The notes: generated from the letters alone by a model not told the origin. A stretch of 11,249 bases of DNA from Acidobacteriota bacterium (GCA_017860085.1 JAFNAJ010000049.1:1-11249), one strand, 5' to 3'. Shown: positions 1 through 5,547, counted from the stretch's first letter. Program-made: numbers and translations.

Positions 1-77
1 GAGTAGGTGCGCTCACCGCTCAGGCGGACCGCTTCCTCCAGCAACGCGCTGTCAACCACAAGATTTGTACGTTTCAT
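1..77 (-). CDS. VapB-type antitoxin, N-terminal part (runs off the window)
   Basis: Read on the minus strand from the ATG at 77, the sequence encodes MKRTNLVVDSALLEEAVRLS followed by GERTYS and then leaves the window. A start of the type M-(K)-R-T-N-hydrophobic-V-D, then a helix rich in L/E/A ending in LSG, is characteristic of VapB antitoxins of the DUF2191 / ribbon-helix-helix class. In that family this short beta strand and first helix form the DNA-binding dimer that represses its own operon, and the C-terminus neutralises a PIN-domain ribonuclease (VapC). The toxin, if present, would lie beyond base 1. No Shine-Dalgarno sequence is visible in the 16 bases before the ATG, so the message may be leaderless. 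With only 25 codons seen, family assignment rests on the N-terminal pattern alone. Confidence 0.6.
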   Translation of the reverse strand, partial: MKRTNLVVDSALLEEAVRLSGERTY

Positions 78-93
78 GTGTATAAGGTAACAC
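78..93 (-). promoter_or_regulatory. Candidate VapB promoter/operator next to the start codon
   Basis: The 16 bases directly before the antitoxin ATG form an interrupted inverted repeat, GTGT-N8-ACAC. Inside it, on the minus strand, the bases at 84-89 read TACCTT, which fits the T-A-N-N-N-T pattern of a -10 element placed 7 bases before the start. That spacing would give a leaderless transcript. VapB proteins normally repress their own promoter through such inverted repeats, so the position is sensible. The arms are only 4 bp and no convincing -35 is visible; this is a suggestion. Confidence 0.35.
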
Positions 94-148
94 GGTGGCC
101 CGCCTGGGTCGCCGGGGTTGCTGGGCTGGAGCCTCGTCCGCATCGCGC

Positions 149-177
149 TTGATTCCGGTCCGACCACGCCGTATAGT
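149..177 (+). promoter_or_regulatory. sigma70-like promoter for dnaE2
   Basis: TTGATT (149-154) and TATAGT (172-177) are separated by exactly 17 bases, close to the sigma70 consensus and conspicuous in such GC-rich DNA. Transcription would start near 184, leaving a leader of roughly 70 bases before the ATG at 253. This supports 253 as the real start of dnaE2, because the upstream in-frame ATG at 118 would lie before the promoter. DnaE2 genes are usually damage-induced through LexA, but I see neither CTGT-N8-ACAG nor GAAC-N4-GTTC next to this promoter. Confidence 0.6.
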
Positions 178-252
178 GGAGGCGAAGATAAAACGAAAGT
201 TTGGGAATCGGTTCGCTGGCCATCCGATGAGGCAACTGCCCATAACCCAATC

Positions 253-3200
253 ATGTATATCGAGTTACATGCTTCGTCGGCGTTTTCGTTTCTCGAAGGC
301 GCGTCCCTTCCAGAGACGCTGATCGACCGGGCGGCTGAACTGGGGTATCCAGCCCTGGCGCTGCTCGATCGCGACGGCGTGTCGGGCATGCCGCGGTTCC
401 ATCTGGCGGCGAAGCGCGCAGGGCTCAAGGCCATTGTCGGCGCGGAACTGACGATCACGACTGGGTCGAGCCACGCGCCGACCACCGACCGCGCAGAGCC
501 TCATCCGGCTCCGGTAGGGCAGACCTTCAGGTCTGCCGCGTGCGAATCCCAGTCCCGAGTCTGGTCTCCCCGTCCTCCCAAGCTCTGGCGCCTGCCCATC
601 CTGGTCGCGTCGCGCGAGGGGTATCGCCACCTGTGTCGGCTCATCACTCGGATGAAGCTCTCGGCGCCCAAGGGCGAGGGGGCGCTCGCGCTCGAGGACC
701 TCGAGGGTTGCACCGCCGGCCTGGTCGCGCTTGCCGGGCGCGCCGCGCTCGATGCCGGCGCGTACGGCGTCGGCGGGTTGCTCGATCGGCTGATCGGCGT
801 GTTTGGCCGCGACAACGTCTACGTCGAGCTGCAGCGTCATCGGCTGCGAGACCAGGAGAGCGACAACCAGGCGCTCCAGGCCATGGCGGCAGCATTTCAC
901 GTGCCGGTCGTGGCCACCAACGGGGTGCGGTTTGCCGGCGAGACCGACCGACCGCTCTTCGACGTGCTCACCTGTATCCGCCACAAGACGACCATCGCAC
1001 GGGCCGGACGCAAGCTCGCCTGGAACGCCGAGCGGTCTCTCAAGGCCCCGGCCGACATGGCCGCGCTCTTTGCGGATCTCCCGCACGCCGTGGTCGCGAC
1101 ACGCGAGCTGGCCGATCGGCTCGAGTACACGATGGCCGATCTTGGCTATCGCTTTCCCGACTATCCCGTGCCGGCGGGGGAGACCCAGGCGTCGTTCCTC
1201 CGCCGCATCACCGAGGTTGGTGCGCGCGAACGCTACCGCCCGTATCACGATCGTGCCCGCGCACAGGTGGCGCGCGAGCTCGATCTGATCGAGAAGCTCG
1301 ATCTCGCCGGCTACTTCCTCATCGTCTGGGATCTCGTCAACTTCTGCCGCCAGCACGGCATTCTCGTGCAGGGCCGCGGGTCGGCGGCCAACAGCGCCGT
1401 GTGTTACAGCCTCGGGATCACGGCCGTCGACCCCGTGGGGATGGAGCTGCTCTTCGAGCGCTTTCTCTCAGAGGAGCGTGGCGAGTGGCCCGACATCGAT
1501 CTCGACCTGCCGAGCGGCGATCGGCGCGAGCAGGTGATCCAGTACGTCTACGGTCGGTACGGTCGGCTCGGCGCCGCGATGACGGCCAACGTCATCACCT
1601 ATCGCAACCGCAGCGCCGCACGCGAGGTGGGCAAGGTGCTCGAGATCGACCAGGCCACCATCGATCGGCTGGCCAAGGCCATGTCGCCGTTCGAGTGGAG
1701 GGATCCGCAGGAGAGCCTGGCGCGGCACCTCGCCGACGTCGGGCTCGATGCCGGCGACGCCGGCGTGCGGCTGTTTGCGGACCTGTGGTCGCGCATCCAG
1801 GACCTGCCACGCCATCTCGGCCAGCACTCGGGAGGCATGGTCGTCTGCCAGGGCCGGCTCGACGAGATCGTGCCGCTCGAGCCCGCCTCGATGCCCGGCC
1901 GCGTGGTCATCCAGTGGGACAAGGAAGACTGCGCCGACCTCGGCATCGTCAAGATCGATCTGCTCGGCCTCGGCATGATGAGCGTCCTCCAGGACGCGTT
2001 GACGATCGTGAACGCGCAGGCCCCCGCCCACCGGCTACCGGCCATCGGCTCCGAACCAGGAACCAGGAACGAACCAGGAACCAGGAACGATCCGAACGGA
2101 CCAAGAACCACGAACGAAGAACCAAGAACCGATCCGTACTTGGATCTGGCCCATTTGCCTGCCGACGACCCCGTCGTCTATCGCATGCTGCAGCAGGCCG
2201 ACACCATCGGTGTGTTTCAGGTGGAGTCACGCGCACAGATGGCGACGCTCCCGCGCCTCAAACCCGATCACTTCTACGATCTGGTGGTCGAGGTCGCGAT
2301 CATTCGACCGGGCCCCATCGTGGGGCAGATGGTCCATCCCTACCTGAATCGTCGGAACGGACGCGAAGCCGTCACGTACCCGCACCCGTTGCTCGAGCCG
2401 ATCCTGAAGCGCACGCTCGGCGTGCCGCTCTTCCAGGAGCAGCTCTTGCGCATGGCGATGACCGTGGCGGGCTTCAGCGGGGGCGAGGCCGAGGAGTTGC
2501 GGCGCGCCATGGGCTTCAAGCGTTCGGAGGCGCGCATGCGGCAGATCGAGCAGAAGCTGCGCGCCGGCATGGCGGCACACGGCATCACCGGTGAGACAGC
2601 CGACGCCGTCGTCCGTTCGATCACGTCGTTTGCGCTCTACGGCTTTCCCGAGTCGCACGCCGCCAGCTTCGCGCTGCTCGTCTACGCGAGCGCGTATCTG
2701 AAGGCGTACTACCCGGCAGCGTTCTACACCGCGCTCCTCAACAACCAGCCCATGGGCTTCTATCACCCCGCCACGATCGTCAAGGACGCGCAGCGTCACG
2801 GGGTGCGCTTCGCGCCGATCGACGTGCAGGCGTCGGGCTGGGACTGTTCCGTCGAGGACGACGGCAGCATCCGCCTCGGGCTGCGGTACGTGCGGGGGCT
2901 GCGCGAGGAGGCCGGAAGGAGGATCGAGCGCCAGGTCGGCGGGAGGGTAGACCTTCAGGTCTGCCGAGACCGCGGTTCCGGTAGCGCAGGGCTTCAGCCC
3001 TGCGTGAAATGCGGCAACGACGATCCCTCCATGTTGGAAGCGGTGGATGATGGGCCGGCGCGCCGGTGGTTCTGCAGCGTGTGCGCGCACACGTGGATCC
3101 TGGACTCGGGGCTCGGAGCTCTGGGCTCGGGATTGCACGAGCGGCATTCGGCGCTCGGTGCCCGGCGTCCGGGGTGCAGCGAACCAACAGTTCCTGCAGC

Positions 3201-3870
3201 GGCAGCGCAGGGCTTCAGCCCTGCGTTTCGTTCCATCGAGCACCTCATCGCGGCTACTGGCCTTCATCGCGACGAGCTCGCGACGCTGGCCGAGGTCGGT
3301 GCGCTCAACAGCTTCGGCTACGACCGACGGAGCGCGCTCTGGCAGATCGAGCGTGCCGTGCGCCCCGCAGGAGAACTGTTTGAGAAGGAACGAGCCCCCA
3401 GCCCCGAGTGCCAGGCGCCGATCGCCGATCGCCGAACCAGCCCCTTGCGTCCCATGTCCGACGTCGAGCGCGTGATTGCCGACTACGAGGGCACGGGGCT
3501 CACCATCGGGCCGCACCCGATGGCGTTGCGGCGTCGCGAGCTGGCGTTGCGGGGCGTGCTGCGGGCCACCGACCTGCCCGCCGCGCGGGCCGGCCGGCGC
3601 GTGCGCGTCGCCGGCGCCGTGATCACGCGCCAGCGGCCCGGCACCGCCAAGGGCTTCGTCTTCCTCACGCTCGAGGACGAGACCGGCATCGCCAACGTCA
3701 TCGTCCGTCCCGACGTCTTCACCGAGCAGCGTCTGGTCGTCGTCCACGAGCCGTACGTGATCGTCGAGGGCGTGCTGCAGCAGCAGGACGGCGTCACCTC
3801 TGTGCGCGCCGAGCGCATGCTGCCGCTCACCGGCCGCGGGCCCGCCGTCGAGTCGCACGACTTCCACTGA
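253..3870 (+). CDS. dnaE2: Error-prone DNA polymerase III alpha subunit DnaE2 (ImuC)
   Basis: Family C replicative-type polymerase used in damage-induced translesion synthesis, normally with ImuA and ImuB. The start at 253 gives MYIELHASSAFSFLEGAS, the usual DnaE2 N-terminus (PHP domain); an ATG at 118 is in frame but lies upstream of the promoter. Polymerase signatures are intact: GRGSAANSAVCY at about residues 373-384, PDIDLDLPSGDR with the acidic pair D416/D418, and KIDLLGLG with D569. The signature stretches VEVAIIRPGPIVGQMVHPYL, SITSFALYGFPESHAASFAL and LNNQPMGFYHPATIVKDAQR follow. A C-terminal OB-fold (from about residue 1116) ends in DFH. At 1205 residues it is well above the roughly 1050-1100 usual for DnaE2. 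The excess lies in four in-frame blocks at about residues 70-109, 597-630, 897-994 and 1043-1066, made of repeat-like DNA. The frame survives every insertion, so the gene is probably functional. No imuA or imuB is adjacent. Confidence 0.95.
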   Translation: MYIELHASSAFSFLEGASLPETLIDRAAELGYPALALLDRDGVSGMPRFHLAAKRAGLKAIVGAELTITTGSSHAPTTDRAEPHPAPVGQTFRSAACESQSRVWSPRPPKLWRLPILVASREGYRHLCRLITRMKLSAPKGEGALALEDLEGCTAGLVALAGRAALDAGAYGVGGLLDRLIGVFGRDNVYVELQRHRLRDQESDNQALQAMAAAFHVPVVATNGVRFAGETDRPLFDVLTCIRHKTTIARAGRKLAWNAERSLKAPADMAALFADLPHAVVATRELADRLEYTMADLGYRFPDYPVPAGETQASFLRRITEVGARERYRPYHDRARAQVARELDLIEKLDLAGYFLIVWDLVNFCRQHGILVQGRGSAANSAVCYSLGITAVDPVGMELLFERFLSEERGEWPDIDLDLPSGDRREQVIQYVYGRYGRLGAAMTANVITYRNRSAAREVGKVLEIDQATIDRLAKAMSPFEWRDPQESLARHLADVGLDAGDAGVRLFADLWSRIQDLPRHLGQHSGGMVVCQGRLDEIVPLEPASMPGRVVIQWDKEDCADLGIVKIDLLGLGMMSVLQDALTIVNAQAPAHRLPAIGSEPGTRNEPGTRNDPNGPRTTNEEPRTDPYLDLAHLPADDPVVYRMLQQADTIGVFQVESRAQMATLPRLKPDHFYDLVVEVAIIRPGPIVGQMVHPYLNRRNGREAVTYPHPLLEPILKRTLGVPLFQEQLLRMAMTVAGFSGGEAEELRRAMGFKRSEARMRQIEQKLRAGMAAHGITGETADAVVRSITSFALYGFPESHAASFALLVYASAYLKAYYPAAFYTALLNNQPMGFYHPATIVKDAQRHGVRFAPIDVQASGWDCSVEDDGSIRLGLRYVRGLREEAGRRIERQVGGRVDLQVCRDRGSGSAGLQPCVKCGNDDPSMLEAVDDGPARRWFCSVCAHTWILDSGLGALGSGLHERHSALGARRPGCSEPTVPAAAAQGFSPAFRSIEHLIAATGLHRDELATLAEVGALNSFGYDRRSALWQIERAVRPAGELFEKERAPSPECQAPIADRRTSPLRPMSDVERVIADYEGTGLTIGPHPMALRRRELALRGVLRATDLPAARAGRRVRVAGAVITRQRPGTAKGFVFLTLEDETGIANVIVRPDVFTEQRLVVVHEPYVIVEGVLQQQDGVTSVRAERMLPLTGRGPAVESHDFH
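518..537. repeat. Palindrome type 1 (GGCAGACCT-TC-AGGTCTGCC) inside dnaE2
   Basis: A perfect inverted repeat with 9-bp arms and a two-base TC centre. It is translated in frame within an insertion at about residues 70-109 of DnaE2, between the PHP strand ending in AELTI and the conserved segment beginning RLPILVASREGY. A near copy occurs at 2946-2965, and a sister type with the same 9-TC-9 design at 2985-3004 and 3206-3225. Such units behave like dispersed genomic palindromes rather than like polymerase sequence. Confidence 0.85.
545..561. repeat. AATCCC/GAGTC low-complexity repeat, insertion 1 of dnaE2
   Basis: AATCCCAGTCCCGAGTC follows the first palindrome after seven bases. Its reverse complement, GACTCGGGACTGGGATT, resembles the run at 3103-3134 inside the third insertion, which also starts GACTCGGG and ends GGGATT. 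The same type of repeat therefore appears twice in this gene, in opposite orientations, each time near a palindrome. Confidence 0.6.
2053..2130 (+). repeat. Tandem 18-bp repeat with degenerate tail, insertion 2 of dnaE2
   Basis: Two identical 18-bp units (2053-2070 and 2071-2088), each GAACCAGGAACCAGGAAC, are followed by degenerate AAGAACC/CGAAC units to about 2130. Each 18-mer is itself built from GAACCAG-like sub-repeats. Being a multiple of three, it adds the hexapeptide EPGTRN twice and then a polar, N/R/T/E-rich stretch. It lies between the helix ending in IVNAQAPAHRLPA and the conserved DLAHLPADDPVVYRMLQQAD, so it lengthens a linker just after the catalytic D569 region. Copy-number variation by slippage would be expected. 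Confidence 0.9.
2946..2965. repeat. Palindrome type 1, one mismatch, inside dnaE2
   Basis: GGTAGACCT-TC-AGGTCTGCC has the same design as 518-537, with one T for C change in the left arm that still allows a G-U pair in RNA. It opens the third and largest insertion (about residues 897-994) in DnaE2, after the conserved GLRYVRGLREEAGRRIE. Confidence 0.85.
2985..3004. repeat. Palindrome type 2 (CGCAGGGCT-TC-AGCCCTGCG), left copy
   Basis: A perfect 9-bp-arm palindrome with a TC centre. Identity with the copy at 3206-3225 extends to 23 bases (2983-3005 against 3204-3226). It is read in frame as AGLQPCV and supplies the TGC codon (3001-3003) of the first cysteine of the zinc-ribbon-like insert. The two copies bracket that insert. 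Confidence 0.9.
3001..3096 (+). other. In-frame zinc-ribbon-like segment within DnaE2
   Basis: Residues 917-948 of the DnaE2 reading frame contain C917-x2-C920-G, an acidic spacer of about 20 residues, then W939-F-C941-x2-C944-A-H-T-W948. Two CxxC knuckles with an aromatic residue before the second and HTW after it are typical of small zinc ribbons. This has no counterpart in ordinary DnaE2, where the chain passes directly from GLREEAGR... to the helix-hairpin-helix region (here SIEHLIAATGLHRDELATLAEVGALN). It resembles a complete mini-protein; a GTG at 3004 could have been its original start. It is bracketed by identical palindromes at 2985-3004 and 3206-3225. Zinc binding and any role in DNA contact are inference. 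Confidence 0.6.
3103..3134. repeat. GACTCGGGGCTCGG-type repeat, insertion 3 of dnaE2
   Basis: A run of GACTCGG/GGCTCGG/GGGCTCGG units ending GGGATT follows the zinc-ribbon codons. It encodes a low-complexity stretch rich in S, G and L. In reverse complement it matches the style of 545-561, indicating a dispersed repeat class rather than a domain. Confidence 0.6.
3206..3225. repeat. Palindrome type 2, right copy
   Basis: Identical to 2985-3004 (CGCAGGGCT-TC-AGCCCTGCG). Here it is read in a different codon phase, as AQGFSPAF rather than AGLQPCV, so the identity is at DNA level and not selected at protein level. It closes the third insertion just before the conserved SIEHLI segment. Confidence 0.9.
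3392..3410. repeat. GAGCCCCCAGCCCCGAGTG repeat, insertion 4 of dnaE2
   Basis: A short C-rich repeat of the GAGCCCC/CCCCGAGT class interrupts the linker between AVRPAGELFE and PMSDVERVIADYEGTG. It adds about two dozen polar residues (APSPECQAPIADRR...). It resembles the reverse complement of the GACTCGGGGCTC class seen in insertion 3. Confidence 0.45.
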
Positions 3871-3993
3871 GTCGCCGTGAAGGCCGCGCAGGCGCCGGGT
3901 CAGACTGCCGCACGTCCGATCGATCCAACGTGGTCGCTCTGCGGCCACTCGACCGCTCGCGTCGGTCAATCGATATCGCAGCGCCCGCGCCGC

Positions 3994-4176
3994 ATGGCGC
4001 GCGCCCTGTTTGCGACAGCGCTCGCCCAGGCGTTGGTCGCCGTGATCGCGATGATCGCTTGGAAGCAGTATCTCGAGCTCTCGATCCTGAACGGATTCTT
4101 CATTGCCCTGTGGATCGGATCGGCTTTGCTGTTTCGGAAAGCGGCGCGTGTGAGCCCCGAATCACGCACGGCATAA
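3994..4176 (+). CDS. Small two-helix membrane protein (60 aa), unknown function
   Basis: Sixty residues starting MARALFATAL. Two hydrophobic segments can be seen, about residues 4-23 and 28-47, separated by WKQYLE and followed by a basic FRKAAR and a polar tail, so a helical hairpin in the inner membrane is predicted. The reading frame is open further upstream (to 3877), but the upstream part is proline- and arginine-rich and unlike protein. The chosen ATG lacks a strong Shine-Dalgarno sequence. I do not recognise a named family. Small hairpin membrane proteins of this type are common cargo of integron gene cassettes, and an attC-like site overlaps this stop codon, which supports that origin. 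The spacer from dnaE2 (3871-3993) holds only a short hairpin at 3930-3948. Confidence 0.6.
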   Translation: MARALFATALAQALVAVIAMIAWKQYLELSILNGFFIALWIGSALLFRKAARVSPESRTA

Positions 4177-4231
4177 CAACAGCATGCCGCGGACGGCGCT
4201 GCGGCGCCGTCGCCGATGCCGAGCGTTAACT
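4171..4231 (+). other. Integron attC-like recombination site
   Basis: Directly at the stop codon of the small membrane protein, GCATAAC (4171-4177) and GTTAACT (4225-4231) are placed like the R'' and R' boxes of an attC site, with TAAC/GTTA pairing. Inside them lie short unpaired spacers (AACA and CGAGC). Next come paired GCAT (4182-4185) and ATGC (4216-4219) and then a stem of ACGGCGC (4193-4199) with GCGCCGT (4204-4210) closing a TGCG loop. Single unpaired purines at 4186 and 4191 resemble the extrahelical bases read by the integrase. The size (about 60 bases), box order, asymmetry and overlap with a stop codon all fit. Sequence similarity between attC sites is low, so structure is the main argument. 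Confidence 0.6.
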
Positions 4232-4282
4232 TAGGGGACCAAGACGCGACCCCAGATTCCGGCAATCGACCAAGGAAACACG

Positions 4283-4778
4283 TTGAAAACCGAAATCCAA
4301 CAGCGATTCGAAGAGGCGTCTCGTTACGACGCGATGATGGGACAGGTCTTTCCCGGCTACGAGCAACTGCCGCTGATCCTCCTGTCGCATCTGCGAACGT
4401 ACTTAGGTGCAGGGGCGCGGGTACTGGATGCCGGGTGCGGTACCGGCTCGGCGCTCACGACGTTCGCGACGAATCAGAGGGATTGGTCCTTCGTTGGAGT
4501 CGATCCGGCCGAGTCCATGCTGGATATGGCTCGCGCGAAGATTGACGCTGCCGGCGCAGGGGACCGGGTCGCGCTGGTCTTCGGAAGCGTGGACGCCCTC
4601 ACGAACGAGCGAGCCAGCGTTTGACGCCGCGACCGCCATTCTCGTCGAGCATCTGCTGCCCGACGACGGTGCCAAGCTGCAATTCCTCGAGGGGATCTGG
4701 CGCAGACTGGTGCCCGGCGGGTGGCTCCTCTTGGCAGGACTTCACGGCGACCTGGAGTCGGGTCCGGCACGCGCGTGA
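4283..4778 (+). pseudogene. Class I SAM-dependent methyltransferase, frameshifted and truncated
   Basis: A TTG start at 4283 with AAGGAAA at 4272-4278 opens a frame with the Rossmann motif I VLDAGCGTG and the acidic end of strand 2 in GVDPAESMLDMA. It stops at 4622-4624. The family sequence continues in the next frame from about 4602: SEPAFDAATAILVEHLLPDD, then a helix and RRLVPGGWLLLAGLHGD, ending at a stop at 4776-4778. A single extra base (or loss of two) near 4600-4615 would explain this. Even repaired, the product is about 165 residues, while relatives usually exceed 220, so the C-terminal part is missing or scrambled. The gene starts about 50 bases after the attC-like site, as a cassette gene would. 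A sequencing or assembly error could account for the frameshift but not easily for the missing end. Confidence 0.75.
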
Positions 4779-5070
4779 ACGTCCGGCGCAAGCCCGCGTT
4801 GCCCGCGGGCCTCGCCGATGCGAGGGGCCGTGGGCGAAATCGAGGCGCTCTTGCAGCCTGTGGCCTTTTGCGCGGCGAAAGCCGTAAACTGAAACCTTCC
4901 GGTTTACAGGCGGCGGCAAGCAGCCACCCCGCGCTTCGGGGGCGCTCCGCGACCAGTCGCCGCCCCGTTCAGAATGGCCCGCTAGACGACGCCTTCGGGG
5001 CGCAGCAGGGACGTTCGCGTCGCAACGGCCTCGAGCGGACGTCGCTGGGGGGCCCGAACTGAAGCACGAG
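4779..5070. other. Non-coding, strongly structured intergenic stretch
   Basis: No credible gene. It holds a run of hairpins: 4792-4810 (GCCCGCG/CGCGGGC, loop TTGCC), directly followed by 4811-4824 (CTCGC/GCGAG, loop CGAT). Next come an imperfect one at 4862-4883 (GGC..TTT/AAAGCC), 4889-4909 (CTGAAACC-TTCC-GGTTTACAG with one bulged A), and a larger one with outer arms 4909-4915 and 4958-4964 (GGCGGCG/CGCCGCC). None is followed by a T-run, so these are not standard rho-independent terminators. The part from 4820 to 4887 can be read as VGEIEALLQPVAFCAAKAVN, possibly a remnant of the methyltransferase C-terminus. Confidence 0.5.
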
Positions 5071-5087
5071 CAGCCAAGGAGGTTCAC

Positions 5088-5441
5088 ATGCGCTACGTCG
5101 ACGGCTACGTCTTGCCCGTACCCAAGAAGAAGCTGAAGGCCTACGTTCGGATGGCTCAGATGGGAGAGGAAGTGTGGCGGAAGCACGGCGCACTCGACTA
5201 CAAGGAGTGCATCGGTGACGACCTCAATACGAAGTGGGGATCCACGTTCTCGCGAATGATGAAGTTGAAGCCCGGCGAAACGGTGGTGTTCTCCTATGTC
5301 GTCTTCAAGTCACGGGCGCATCGCGATCGCGTCAATGCCAAGGTCATGAAGGAAATGGCGAAGGCCGGCATGCCGAAGGACATGCCGTTCGACGCGAAGC
5401 GCATGGTCTACGGCGGGTTCAAGGTCTCCGTCGGGGCCTGA
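5088..5441 (+). CDS. DUF1428 family protein (YbaA-like)
   Basis: A 117-residue protein with AAGGAGG at 5076-5082, correctly spaced from the ATG. It begins MRYVDGYVLPVPKKKLKAY and contains HGALDYKECIGDD, a hydrophobic strand TVVFSYVVF, and the C-terminal PFDAKRMVYGGF. These correspond to the conserved parts of the DUF1428/YbaA family, which adopts a ferredoxin-like alpha+beta (dimeric alpha-beta barrel) fold. The biochemical function of the family is not established. Length is normal and the frame intact. It stands between a decayed methyltransferase and a DUF1697 gene with no shared pathway evident, consistent with accessory cargo. Confidence 0.9.
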   Translation: MRYVDGYVLPVPKKKLKAYVRMAQMGEEVWRKHGALDYKECIGDDLNTKWGSTFSRMMKLKPGETVVFSYVVFKSRAHRDRVNAKVMKEMAKAGMPKDMPFDAKRMVYGGFKVSVGA

Positions 5442-5459
5442 CACTGGCGTGCGGGGCGG

Positions 5460-5475
5460 CAAGGCCTCGGCCTTG
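5460..5475. repeat. Short palindrome CAAGGCC-TC-GGCCTTG
   Basis: A perfect inverted repeat with 7-bp arms and the same TC centre as the palindromes inside dnaE2, located 18 bases after the stop of the DUF1428 gene. It has no T-tract, so it is unlikely to be an intrinsic terminator; it may be a further member of the 9-TC-9 palindrome class in an intergenic position. Confidence 0.6.
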
Positions 5476-5547
5476 ACGTCATCGCCATTCCGTGGTCGTA
5501 CGTCCTGGCCCGCTACGATGCAGAGGCGACGCGAGGAGGAGAGAGTC

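Noticed and set aside
118..252. Upstream ATG extending DnaE2 by 45 residues
   Set aside because: The extra residues do not resemble the family, the sigma70-like promoter lies inside them, and MYIELH at 253 is the usual DnaE2 start.
265..1356. Long minus-strand open frame (363 codons) inside dnaE2
   Set aside because: It lies opposite conserved polymerase codons and its translation has a composition expected from the antisense of GC-rich coding DNA, with no recognisable domain.
2053..3226. CRISPR array in dnaE2
   Set aside because: The repeats are either directly tandem without spacers or short palindromes at irregular distances; no repeat-spacer periodicity exists.
2227..3969. Very long minus-strand open frame (580 codons) opposite dnaE2
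   Set aside because: It is a shadow frame caused by high GC at third codon positions; the plus-strand frame has clear polymerase motifs throughout.
4909..4975. attC site in the GGCGGCG...CGCCGCC hairpin
   Set aside because: The flanks lack an AAC/GTT pair in R-box position; only GTTCAGA is present on the right side.
5460..5475. Rho-independent terminator after the DUF1428 gene
   Set aside because: The palindrome is not followed by a T-run and has the centre typical of the dispersed palindromes.
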